Part shown: in pieces, positions 55,319 to 62,840 of the stretch
How positions within the stretch are numbered: position 1 is the first letter of the stretch
How the letters are laid out: every line of letters begins with the position of its first letter
Assembly: GCF_014206945.1 (NCBI RefSeq)
Contig: NZ_JACHON010000002.1
Span: 124,001 to 188,000, forward strand
Length of the DNA: 64,000 nt
Reading direction: 5' to 3'
Origin: Gracilibacillus halotolerans
GTDB taxonomy: Bacteria > Bacillota > Bacilli > Bacillales > Amphibacillaceae
Program-made: the position numbers and the translations under genes
The notes under the pieces: generated by a model
Told to the model about the DNA's origin: nothing
Databases searched by the model: none
What the model saw: the letters and a program-made list of their open reading frames with translations, nothing else

Positions 55319-55692
55319 TCTGATTCCTCCTCTATCCAGTGAATGATCGTTTTTTTATTAAAATCGATTCTTTCTGCCTCTTCCAGCATTGGTTTGACAA
55401 AATCTTTAAAGAAGTTTTCTTTCTTTTTTGATAAAATAATGTCCTTCGCTTCCTTCGTTACAAACATTCCAACGCCTCGCTTTTTATAAATAATTCCTTG
55501 GTCTACAAGCAAATTAATACCTTTCGCTGCCGTTGCGGGATTAATTTGATAATACTTTGCTAGTTCATTAGTTGAAGGCACTTTTTCGTCTGCTGTTAAA
55601 TTATCTTCAGCAATGCTCGTTTCAATCATTTCAGCAATTTGCTGAAACAAAGGGATATCATCCCTTAAAGAATTGCTCAAAATGTTCACCAC
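55315..55692 (-). CDS. GntR-family regulator, YtrA subfamily
   Basis: 125 residues from GTG 55692 (a second GTG one codon later is equally possible; AGGTGG site). Winged helix at about 12-75 (IPLFQQIAEMIETS...VPSTNELAKYYQINPATAAKGINLLVDQGIIYKKRG, broken here into parts), with only a short C-terminal helix and no ligand domain, as in YtrA. First gene of the operon; represses itself through the palindrome just upstream. Confidence 0.88.
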   Translation of the reverse strand: MVNILSNSLRDDIPLFQQIAEMIETSIAEDNLTADEKVPSTNELAKYYQINPATAAKGINLLVDQGIIYKKRGVGMFVTKEAKDIILSKKKENFFKDFVKPMLEEAERIDFNKKTIIHWIEEESE

Positions 55693-55697
55693 CTAAT

Positions 55698-55723
55698 TGG
55701 TTAGTTACTTGTGTAATTAACCA
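55698..55723. promoter_or_regulatory. Operator of the YtrA-type regulator
   Basis: TGGTTAGTTAC (55698-55708) and GTAATTAACCA (55713-55723) form an inverted repeat with one mismatch and a TTGT spacer, 6 bp before the regulator start. Confidence 0.72.
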
Positions 55724-55984
55724 TATAACAAAATAACGCAAAAAGCAAGATGGTTTTCTGAATTATTATAAATTTTCGGAAAACTAGTGATATACGTTTT
55801 AGGGGGATAAAATTACGAAAAGGTATGATTTAACAGATCAAAGCATATGTTGGAGGTGTGACTAGAGGAGAACTAATTTGCAGTTTATATGAAAAGTATT
55901 TCATGAGTAAAATGGGAATCAGAGGTGATAACGTAGGTAAAATTAGATGCTTAATAATGATGAACATAAACGAGATAAAGCGAT
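55724..55984. other. Spacer without a supported gene
   Basis: About 260 bp. A few short ORFs with GAGGTG-like motifs are seen but none is convincing; one runs through the following terminator. Confidence 0.4.
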
Positions 55985-56022
55985 AAATAAAAATGCAGAG
56001 CATCCAAATGGATTCTCTGCAT
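55985..56022 (-). terminator. Terminator of the phosphoesterase gene
   Basis: ATGCAGAG...ATCC and GGAT...CTCTGCAT (55993-56022) pair around AAAT; the minus-strand tail is TTTTTATTT. Confidence 0.82.
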
Positions 56023-56042
56023 ATAATAGTTCATTTATAAAA

Positions 56043-56762
56043 TTAATTATTACCTGATTGAATGATGTTTTTCATTTTAGTCGCATTAGGATAGTTGTAA
56101 TCATCGTACTGCTGACATACTTTCTCTAAATCATAAGGAACTCTAATATGGTGAAATTCAACTTGCCCGTTTGAAACATCAATTAATACATAAGAGGCCT
56201 TTGGAATTCCATCAAAAGGTAAACCAACACTGCCAACATTGACAACCGTTTTACCATGAATAATCCGCTTATACGCTTTGTGTATATGACCATAAAGATA
56301 AATATCAGCCTCTTTATCTTTCATTAGCTTTTCTTCTATTTCGTGATCTGCCTCATTCTGTAAGACATTTTGAAATAAACTTTTCGGAGTAGCATGGAAA
56401 CCATGAAACCTGACTCCTTCTACTTCAAAATACAATTCTGTTGGGAGGCTAGCTAAATACTCAAGTTGGTGCTCTTGCAACTGTTCCTGAGTCCAAGTCT
56501 GTTCTTGCTGCATAATCGTTAAAGCTTGATGAGGTACTTCACCATTCCTAACTCCACGTACTACCCATTCATCTGCATTACCTTTTATGACTTCCTCCGT
56601 TAAAAAACGTACTAAGTCTATAGAACGAGAGGGTTCCGGTCCGCGAAAGGCAATATCACCTAGCACAATGATGCGATCTGCTTTCTTCGCACGTAAATCT
56701 TTGATTACTGCGTCGAGCGCCACTGAATTTCCGTGAATATCTGAAAGAATAGCTATTTTCAT
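56043..56762 (-). CDS. Calcineurin-like metallophosphoesterase
   Basis: 239 residues from ATG 56762 (GAGGTG 6 nt upstream). Metal-binding motifs of the family in order: LSDIHGN (about 6-12), VLGDIAFRGPEP, GNADEWV, GHIHKAYKR, and NVGSVGLP. YfcE/diadenosine-tetraphosphatase-like phosphodiesterase; substrate unknown. Monocistronic, divergent from a small membrane protein gene. Confidence 0.88.
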   Translation of the reverse strand: MKIAILSDIHGNSVALDAVIKDLRAKKADRIIVLGDIAFRGPEPSRSIDLVRFLTEEVIKGNADEWVVRGVRNGEVPHQALTIMQQEQTWTQEQLQEHQLEYLASLPTELYFEVEGVRFHGFHATPKSLFQNVLQNEADHEIEEKLMKDKEADIYLYGHIHKAYKRIIHGKTVVNVGSVGLPFDGIPKASYVLIDVSNGQVEFHHIRVPYDLEKVCQQYDDYNYPNATKMKNIIQSGNN

Positions 56763-56886
56763 ATTTTGCACCTCGGCCTTCGCTAGTTTTATGGATGAAA
56801 CAAAGGTTTTGACGAAAAACTTAGAATCACGCTATAATGAGATTATACACATAGTATCACTAATTTTACCAGAAAGAGGGATGGAA

Positions 56887-57330
56887 ATGTTTACGATGAT
56901 GACGAATAATATTCCTCAATCGACACAGAAAGAACTAGAAAAGCTTTTCAGTAAGTTAACCCCGTTAATGAAGAAGAACGCAAAATATATGATGTTTGCA
57001 GTTCCACTTTTAATTATATCCTTTACCAATTTTATCTTTTTTATTTTTCTTGGTGGCTTTTCCGAAGGCATGTTGATTACTGCAATTATTTATGCGGTAA
57101 TGGCTGCAATTGGAATGGCATTATTCAAAGAAACAAAATATTTAAAGAAAGAGATAAAGGAACTCGAATTAGAACATGTTATCGGTCGAATTAAAGACAG
57201 TGACATTATTAATGATTATCGAAAGAAAAATTATACAGATCAGATTAAATCTGAACCAAAGCTTGCGATTCAAACTTTCATCAGTTTTTTACAGGAAGAA
57301 AATGATCGAAAAAATATTATTGAGGATTAA
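56887..57330 (+). CDS. Two-helix membrane protein, DUF5392-like
   Basis: 147 residues from ATG 56887, 6 nt after AGAGGG; the same frame is open back to 56791 without a ribosome site. Two membrane helices (about 34-56 and 62-80) between an amphipathic N-terminal segment and a charged, helical C-terminus (EIKELELEHVIGRI...). The layout fits the DUF5392 family of Bacillaceae, which I name with only moderate confidence. Function unknown. Confidence 0.65.
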   Translation: MFTMMTNNIPQSTQKELEKLFSKLTPLMKKNAKYMMFAVPLLIISFTNFIFFIFLGGFSEGMLITAIIYAVMAAIGMALFKETKYLKKEIKELELEHVIGRIKDSDIINDYRKKNYTDQIKSEPKLAIQTFISFLQEENDRKNIIED

Positions 57331-57344
57331 ATATACTAATTGTT

Positions 57345-57379
57345 AACCAGTAGATATCACTATCTGCTGGTTTTTTCTA
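57345..57379 (+). terminator. Terminator after the DUF5392-like gene
   Basis: AACCAGTAGAT (57345-57355) pairs with ATCTGCTGGTT (57362-57372), one G-T pair, then six T. Confidence 0.82.
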
Positions 57380-57867
57380 TTTTTTCGGTAATTTAAGTAC
57401 GTGTTACTAAACGATACCTGTTTTTAAGAAACTATTGTAATTACTAAAATAGGTGGTAGTATAACTGAGAAAATGCTCTTATGTGCTATGGATTAAAGAA
57501 AAAGGAAAATTAGTCGATAAAATAGATATAGTTACTTTTCATCAGTTTAAAATGGTAGGAAAGAAATGTCGTACTATATATACATAGATTATACCCAACT
57601 AAAGTTGTTTTATTCCTCAATAAGTCTCTTCTGATTTCCGTTAACTGGAAAGACTCTTGTCACAATCTAGTAAAATTACCCTAAAACTCATAATATGTAG
57701 AAAAAAAGTGAAAAAGATAGATAAAAAAAGTATCATATGGTAGAATTGTTAACGATAAAATGATAAAAAAGTAATGGTTTTCATTTCTCGGTAAATATAA
57801 ATACCTATATTGGACGGGGAAAAAGCATCACGATGTACTTGGTGTTTTGAAGAGGGGAGACAATTAT
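57380..57867. other. Spacer of about 490 bp before the response regulator
   Basis: AT-rich. No ORF with a ribosome site, no RNA family recognised. It has the length for complex regulation of the response regulator gene, but no promoter pair stands out. Confidence 0.4.
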
Positions 57868-58545
57868 ATGGAAAGATGTACAGTTGTTATTGCAGAATCA
57901 CAAACATTATTTAGAGATATGATTACTAGTTTTGTGGAGGATATGGATGACCTTCGAGTTATTGGAACTTTCAAAGATGGTCAAGAAGTTCTTCAGTTTA
58001 TTAATAAAGTGGAAGTACGCCCTTCCTTAGTCTTACTTGATATTCATATGCCAACTATGGATGGATTAGCATGTGCGAAAAAGTTAAGAGAAATCCATCC
58101 AGAAATAAAAATTGTCTTGTTGTCAGCTTTTGATGATGAAGAATCGATTGAATCCGTATTATCAGTAGCGGCGGATGGATATATTTTAAAAAGTGCAAGT
58201 TTAGATGAATTTAAAGAAACTCTCCATTTTATTATTAATGGGAGGTTTGTTGCTCCTCAACGTTTAATTCAAACTTTTTCGAGAAGACTAACTCAACTAA
58301 TTAAACTAGAACAAGAAAATTCCATTTATTATTTGAAGGAACAATTGCATAATAGTCAGCACATCAATAAAAGAGAATGGGACATTATCCAGTTATTGAA
58401 AAGAGGCTGGACAAATCGAATGATTGCAGAAAAACTGCATATAAGCGAAGGTACCGTGAAAAATTATCTATCTATTATTTATAAAAAACTTGAGATTAGA
58501 AATCGTGAAGACTTACTTCGCATGCTTACAGATATGGCTAATTAA
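57868..58545 (+). CDS. NarL/LuxR-type response regulator, orphan
   Basis: 225 residues from ATG 57868 behind GAGGGGAGAC. Receiver domain (1-120) with the phospho-acceptor Asp58 (VLLDIHMPTMDG), Ser/Thr and Lys switch residues in LLSAF and YILKSASLDEF, then a linker helix and a LuxR-type helix-turn-helix (about 163-220, REWDIIQLLKRGWTNRMIAE). No histidine kinase gene is in the window. It converges on the AraC gene, 3 bp between the stops. Confidence 0.88.
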   Translation: MERCTVVIAESQTLFRDMITSFVEDMDDLRVIGTFKDGQEVLQFINKVEVRPSLVLLDIHMPTMDGLACAKKLREIHPEIKIVLLSAFDDEESIESVLSVAADGYILKSASLDEFKETLHFIINGRFVAPQRLIQTFSRRLTQLIKLEQENSIYYLKEQLHNSQHINKREWDIIQLLKRGWTNRMIAEKLHISEGTVKNYLSIIYKKLEIRNREDLLRMLTDMAN

Positions 58546-58548
58546 TTC

Positions 58549-59313
58549 TTACATGTTTAATCGATACTCTCTCGGTGACTGCTGATAGTGTTTTTTGAAG
58601 ACTCGATGAAAGTAAGAATATGAACTAAAACCACAATTTAATGCAATATTCTCAAGAGTCATAGTAGTGTATTTCATTTGATTAATTGCGGCCGTTAAAC
58701 GAATCGATTGCGCATAATCAATGATCGTCTGCTGAACATGTTCTTTAAATAGGTGGGCACAACGAGAGACGCTAAGGTTACACTCTTCAGCTACATCCTT
58801 TAATTGAAAATCTTGTTTGATAGCATTAACTTCAATATAACGCATCATTTTCGTTACGATATAGGGACGATGTACATCTCTTCCTTTTCTATCCAACGAT
58901 CGTTCTAATGATAGAAGCAGCGCGCTTAGTAAGTGATACGATAGCTCGCTGTTTTTTTCTTTGTTTGGTTTTCTTTCCTCTATAATTAATTGATTCCATA
59001 GCTCTAACAACGAATCCTCCATATGTATTTCAGTAATGGATGGTGCCATGCTAAACTTTTCGTTAATCCAATCACCTTCGCAATATACGTTAAAATCTCC
59101 ACTTGGTTCATTTTCACTCACAAATAGTTCATATTCCTCGTGTGGCTTAACTATGACTAAAGAACCTTTTTGTACCGTATGATATTTATTCCTAATCTTA
59201 ACATGCGCCTTACCTTCTACTTGTAAACGAAATAAATAAGCACTTAAACGGGAACGATGCAACGTTTGAAACGTTCTATTATGATAAGAATAACCACAAA
59301 AACCAATCCTCAT
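58549..59313 (-). CDS. AraC-family regulator
   Basis: 254 residues from ATG 59313 (AAAGGAG upstream); the frame extends 12 codons further without a site. N-terminal cupin-type sensor (about 1-115) with VKPHEEYELF, and two helix-turn-helix units at the C-terminus (about 150-250) ending FSSYSYFHRVFKKHYQQSPREYR, the classic AraC signature. Divergent from the ThuA / Gfo-Idh / isomerase operon, which it most likely activates in response to a sugar. Confidence 0.88.
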   Translation of the reverse strand: MRIGFCGYSYHNRTFQTLHRSRLSAYLFRLQVEGKAHVKIRNKYHTVQKGSLVIVKPHEEYELFVSENEPSGDFNVYCEGDWINEKFSMAPSITEIHMEDSLLELWNQLIIEERKPNKEKNSELSYHLLSALLLSLERSLDRKGRDVHRPYIVTKMMRYIEVNAIKQDFQLKDVAEECNLSVSRCAHLFKEHVQQTIIDYAQSIRLTAAINQMKYTTMTLENIALNCGFSSYSYFHRVFKKHYQQSPREYRLNM

Positions 59314-59397
59314 ATTAAAATCTCCTTTAAAAATAGCAAGATAGTTCATGTAATAATTATATCATTTATGTTCAAATAATAAATCAACCTTTAAAAT

Positions 59398-59411
59398 TGT
59401 AAACGAATACA
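59398..59411 (+). promoter_or_regulatory. cre-like box before the thuA-type operon
   Basis: TGTAAACGAATACA, 12 of 14 matches to cre, 21 bp before the start codon. Confidence 0.4.
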
Positions 59412-59431
59412 AGAGGAAAAGGTGATTTTGG

Positions 59432-60154
59432 ATGAATGTATTAGTTTGGAATGAGAATCGACATGAGAAATTAAACGAAGAGGTAGCAAAAATTTATCCT
59501 GATGGTATACATGGTGCATTGAAAGGTTTTATCGAAGAAGAAGAGATTGTTGTAGAAACGGCAACATTGGATGAAGAAAATCATGGGATAACAAAAGAGA
59601 GATTAGAGAACACCGATGTTCTTCTTTGGTGGGGCCATTTGGCACATCATGAAGTAAATGATGAAATTGTCGAACTCATACATGAACGCGTACTTGAAGG
59701 TATGGGTCTAGTTATACTACATTCTGGTCATTTCTCTAAAATCTTTAAAAAGCTTATGGGAACGAGCTGTGACTTGAAATGGCGTGAAGTCGGAGAAAAA
59801 GAGAGAATGTGGGTCGTACACCCGTCTCATCCAATCGTAGAAGGAATAGACCAATATATCGAAATTGAGCAAGAAGAAATGTATGGTGAGCATTTTGATA
59901 TACCTGCACCAGATGAACTCGTTTTAGTTAGTTGGTTCGAAGGTGGTGAGGTTTTCCGTTCTGGTTGTGTATATTATCGTGGCCAAGGTAAAATTTTTTA
60001 CTTCCGTCCCGGTCATGAAACTTTCCCAACCTATTACAACTCGGATGTACAGAAGGTTATTAAAAACGCAGTGAATTGGGCAAAGCCAACAACAAGATCA
60101 CGTCCAATTTACGGTAACGCAAAACCGTTAGAAACATTAACAAAAAATAACTAA
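59432..60154 (+). CDS. ThuA-domain protein (trehalose-utilisation family)
   Basis: 240 residues. Glutamine-amidotransferase-like fold with [24 protein letters not shown] and the late [13 protein letters not shown] motifs of the ThuA family, which is implicated in oxidation or uptake of disaccharides such as trehalose, sucrose or their 3-keto forms. No glutaminase cysteine is present. First gene of a three-gene operon with a Gfo/Idh dehydrogenase and a TIM-barrel isomerase. GAGGAAAAGGTG precedes the ATG. Confidence 0.85.
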   Translation: MNVLVWNENRHEKLNEEVAKIYPDGIHGALKGFIEEEEIVVETATLDEENHGITKERLENTDVLLWWGHLAHHEVNDEIVELIHERVLEGMGLVILHSGHFSKIFKKLMGTSCDLKWREVGEKERMWVVHPSHPIVEGIDQYIEIEQEEMYGEHFDIPAPDELVLVSWFEGGEVFRSGCVYYRGQGKIFYFRPGHETFPTYYNSDVQKVIKNAVNWAKPTTRSRPIYGNAKPLETLTKNN

Positions 60155-60183
60155 TTCATCATCATATTAGAAGGAGTGAAATT

Positions 60184-61239
60184 ATGGAAAAGTTACGTGT
60201 TGGAATAATCGGTGCAGGTGGTATAGCGACAGATGTACATATACCTGCGTATCAAATGGTACCAGAAAATGTAGAGATCGTTGCAATTAGTGATGTAGTG
60301 TATGAAAAGGCGAAGGCTGTTGCTGACGATAAAGGTATCCCTCACGCATTTGAAAGCTATGAAGAAATGCTAAAACATGTAGAACTTGACGCTGTTAGTA
60401 TTTGTGTACCGAATAAATTCCATAAGGATGCGACTATTGCGGCTCTACAAGCGGGCTGTCATGTTCTATGTGAAAAGCCACCTGCAATGAACCAAGAGGA
60501 AGCAAAGGAAATGGAAGATATTGCAGTTGCTAACGGTAGATTATTAATGTATGGCTTCCATTATCGCTTCACCCAAGAAGTACAAACAGCTAGACGTTTT
60601 ATAGATGCCGGGGAATTAGGAAACATTTACAATGCACGTGTTCAAGCAATTCGTCGTCGCGGAATCCCTGGATGGGGTGTTTTTACGAATAAAGAATTAC
60701 AAGGTGGAGGACCGCTCATTGATATTGGGGTTCACATGCTAGATACGGCATTATATCTAATGGGTTATCCGGAACCAGAGGTGGTATTAGGAAAAACACA
60801 TCAACAAATCGGTACACAAAAAGGTGTAGGCTTATTAGGCGAATGGGATTTTGAAAACTTTACCGTAGAAGATATGGCAGTAGGTATGATTACGTTTAAA
60901 AATGGTGCTTCTTTAGTATTAGAATCTGCATTTGCAGCTAACGTCAAAGAACGAGAAGTAATGCAAGTATCGTTACTAGGTAACAAAGGTGGTGCGGATA
61001 TCTTCCCATTGCATATTTACCAAGAAAAGCATGGAGCACTTGTTGACTTATCTCCGCAATATTTACCAGAAACGAATGCGCATCGAGATGAAATCCATTC
61101 ATTTGTTGCAGATTGTATTAATAACAACATTACAACAAGATTAGCAGAGCAAGGAACGCGTATTCAAAGAATAATTGATGCTCTTTACAAATCTGCTGAA
61201 ACAGGAAAGGCAATTCATATTGATGAGGGGAGAGTTTGA
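60184..61239 (+). CDS. Gfo/Idh/MocA-family dehydrogenase
   Basis: 351 residues. Rossmann motif GIIGAGGIATDVHIP, catalytic CEKPPAMN (Lys near 97), and GGPLIDIGVHMLD (Asp and His, about 181-189), the full signature of sugar/inositol dehydrogenases of this family. AAGGAGTG ribosome site, 29 bp after the ThuA gene. In ThuA operons such enzymes form or reduce keto-sugars. Confidence 0.9.
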   Translation: MEKLRVGIIGAGGIATDVHIPAYQMVPENVEIVAISDVVYEKAKAVADDKGIPHAFESYEEMLKHVELDAVSICVPNKFHKDATIAALQAGCHVLCEKPPAMNQEEAKEMEDIAVANGRLLMYGFHYRFTQEVQTARRFIDAGELGNIYNARVQAIRRRGIPGWGVFTNKELQGGGPLIDIGVHMLDTALYLMGYPEPEVVLGKTHQQIGTQKGVGLLGEWDFENFTVEDMAVGMITFKNGASLVLESAFAANVKEREVMQVSLLGNKGGADIFPLHIYQEKHGALVDLSPQYLPETNAHRDEIHSFVADCINNNITTRLAEQGTRIQRIIDALYKSAETGKAIHIDEGRV

Positions 61240-61245
61240 TCGGCA

Positions 61246-62004
61246 ATGGGGAAAATAGCTATTCAATTATACTCTGTACGTGACTATATGGCGCAAGACT
61301 TTTTAGGAACGTTAGAAAAATTGGCGAATATGGGATATGAAGCAGTCCAGTTTGCAGGGTTCTTCGATACAGAAGCAACCGAGCTAAAAGAAGTTATGGA
61401 CAGAGTAGGACTGTCTGCAGCTGGAAGCCACATGCCTTTCGAATCGTTAACTGGTGAACAGCTAGAAGCCTCTTTGGAATATAACCGAACGATTGGGAAT
61501 AATCTCATCATTTGTCCCATCTTACCAGAAGAATATCGTGTCGATGAAGCAGCATACTACCGTGGGGCTGAAGAACTGAATGAAATTGGCCGAGTATGTA
61601 AGGAAAATGGGTTTACTTTTGCTTACCATAATCATGATATGGAGTTTATTGATTTAGGCAATGGTAAAACCGGATTTGATATCATTTTTGAGGAGACCGA
61701 CCAAGACTTTGTTAAAGTTGAATTAGATTGTTATTGGGCTACGTATTCAGGCGTCGATCCTCATCAAGTAATACAAGCGTATAATGGTAGAGTCGTGTCC
61801 CTACACATGAAAGACATGGCTATTGAAAATGGCCAGAAGCGTAGTATCGAACTGGGAAGAGGTTCCCTTGATATACAAGCTTTACAACAAACTGGTGAGG
61901 AAGCAAATGTTTCATGGTTTGTTATTGAACAAGAACAGTTCGATGGAGATCCACTTGTAGCGGCCGAGGAAAATGTGGTGAATTGGAACAAAATAATTAA
62001 ATAA
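61246..62004 (+). CDS. Sugar phosphate isomerase/epimerase-type TIM barrel (AP endonuclease family 2)
   Basis: 252 residues. Xylose-isomerase-like barrel with QLYSVRDYMAQD at the start, Glu/Asp/His metal sites in YHNHDMEF, VELDCYW, SLHMKDM and a final VIEQEQFD. This is the IolE/IolI/hydroxypyruvate-isomerase superfamily; keto-sugar hydratase or epimerase is the likely role next to ThuA and Gfo/Idh. Starts 6 bp after the dehydrogenase stop and ends at a terminator. Confidence 0.87.
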   Translation: MGKIAIQLYSVRDYMAQDFLGTLEKLANMGYEAVQFAGFFDTEATELKEVMDRVGLSAAGSHMPFESLTGEQLEASLEYNRTIGNNLIICPILPEEYRVDEAAYYRGAEELNEIGRVCKENGFTFAYHNHDMEFIDLGNGKTGFDIIFEETDQDFVKVELDCYWATYSGVDPHQVIQAYNGRVVSLHMKDMAIENGQKRSIELGRGSLDIQALQQTGEEANVSWFVIEQEQFDGDPLVAAEENVVNWNKIIK

Positions 62005-62015
62005 AATCTTGACAA

Positions 62016-62058
62016 GGCTTACTCCTGAAAATTAGTTGGAGTAGGCCATTTTTTTATA
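62016..62058 (+). terminator. Terminator of the thuA-type operon
   Basis: GGCTTACTCC (62016-62025) pairs with GGAGTAGGCC (62038-62047) with one G-T pair, then ATTTTTTT. Confidence 0.85.
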
Positions 62059-62144
62059 GCGTTTTTTTAGAGAATGAAAAGGGTAAACACAACTAACATA
62101 AATAGTTGTGTGAGACCAATAAAAGTAAAGAAGGAGTGATTGTT

Positions 62145-62636
62145 TTGTTAAGAAAGCTTTTTAAAAAGCAAGAAATGGATATGAATGTGTTGTCCCCATT
62201 GTCAGGAAAAGCAATTCCGCTAGAGGAAGTACCAGATGAAGTTTTTTCTCAAAAGATGATGGGAGATGGAATTGCGATTGAACCAATTAGTAAGGATGTT
62301 TTAGCACCTTTTAGTGGGGTGGTTGTCAATGTATTTAAAACCAAACATGCGATAAATTTACGAGCAGATAATGGTGCAGAAATGCTCATCCATATGGGTC
62401 TAGAAACAGTGGAACTAGATGGAAAAGGATTTGAAGTCCATGTTAATGATGGACAAGAAATTAAACAAGGTGATTTACTAGCAACCTATGATATCGAAGC
62501 AGTAGCTAAAGAAAATTATAAAACCGTGACTCCGGTTATACTTTTAAATGGTGAAAAATTTTCGTTGACTCAAGTGAAAACGGATGTAGAAGTTTCTGGA
62601 GGAAAGGATTTAATTTTCCAACTAGAAATTTTGTGA
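62145..62636 (+). CDS. crr: PTS glucose-type enzyme IIA (EIIA-Glc)
   Basis: 163 residues from TTG 62145, 8 nt after AAGGAG; the open frame upstream to 62106 has no ribosome site. Beta-sandwich EIIA with His68 (KTKHAIN) and the phosphorylated His83 (MLIHMGLE), 15 residues apart as in E. coli EIIA-Glc. It passes phosphate from HPr to EIIB. Could serve the following EIIC gene as well as scrA at 24.8 kb, both lacking an IIA domain in what is visible. Confidence 0.92.
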   Translation: MLRKLFKKQEMDMNVLSPLSGKAIPLEEVPDEVFSQKMMGDGIAIEPISKDVLAPFSGVVVNVFKTKHAINLRADNGAEMLIHMGLETVELDGKGFEVHVNDGQEIKQGDLLATYDIEAVAKENYKTVTPVILLNGEKFSLTQVKTDVEVSGGKDLIFQLEIL

Positions 62637-62645
62637 TTTCTAGTA

Positions 62646-62683
62646 AAAGCAATAAAATCATTCGGATTTTATTGCTTTTTTTG
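62646..62683 (+). terminator. Terminator after the EIIA gene
   Basis: AGCAATAAAATC and GATTTTATTGCT pair around ATTCG, followed by seven T. It separates EIIA from the EIIC gene. Confidence 0.85.
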
Positions 62684-62716
62684 GTTATACTATATAGAGT
62701 TTATACATAAGAAAGT

Positions 62717-62734
62717 TGTGCAAACGTTTCCTGT
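62717..62734. promoter_or_regulatory. LacI-family operator 1 before the PTS EIIC gene
   Basis: TGTGCAAACGTTTCCTGT, centred on CG; left half TGTGCAAAC is shared with operator 2. Confidence 0.6.
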
Positions 62735-62757
62735 TAAAAATAATTATTATTTAATCA

Positions 62758-62786
62758 TTGATAAATAATCTTTAATATATTAAACT
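62758..62786 (+). promoter_or_regulatory. Candidate promoter of the PTS EIIC gene
   Basis: TTGATA (62758-62763), 17-bp spacer, TAAACT (62781-62786). The start near 62793 coincides with operator 2. Confidence 0.45.
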
Positions 62787-62792
62787 TTAAAG

Positions 62793-62810
62793 TGTGCAAA
62801 CGGTTGTACA
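62793..62810. promoter_or_regulatory. LacI-family operator 2 before the PTS EIIC gene
   Basis: TGTGCAAACGGTTGTACA, 7 of 9 bases paired between halves, 76 bp from operator 1 and at the predicted start site. MalR- or CcpA-like regulators fit; the regulator gene is not in view. Confidence 0.6.
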
Positions 62811-62840
62811 AAAAAGTTAGGTAAAGTGAGGATATACATT

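Noticed and set aside
55948-56058. Small plus-strand ORF beginning MLNNDEHKRDK
   Set aside because: No proper ribosome site, and it runs through the terminator hairpin and into the 3' end of the phosphoesterase gene.
57638-57656. Imperfect palindrome around GTTAAC as an operator
   Set aside because: Short, odd in spacing and more than 200 bp from the next start; no better than chance in AT-rich DNA.
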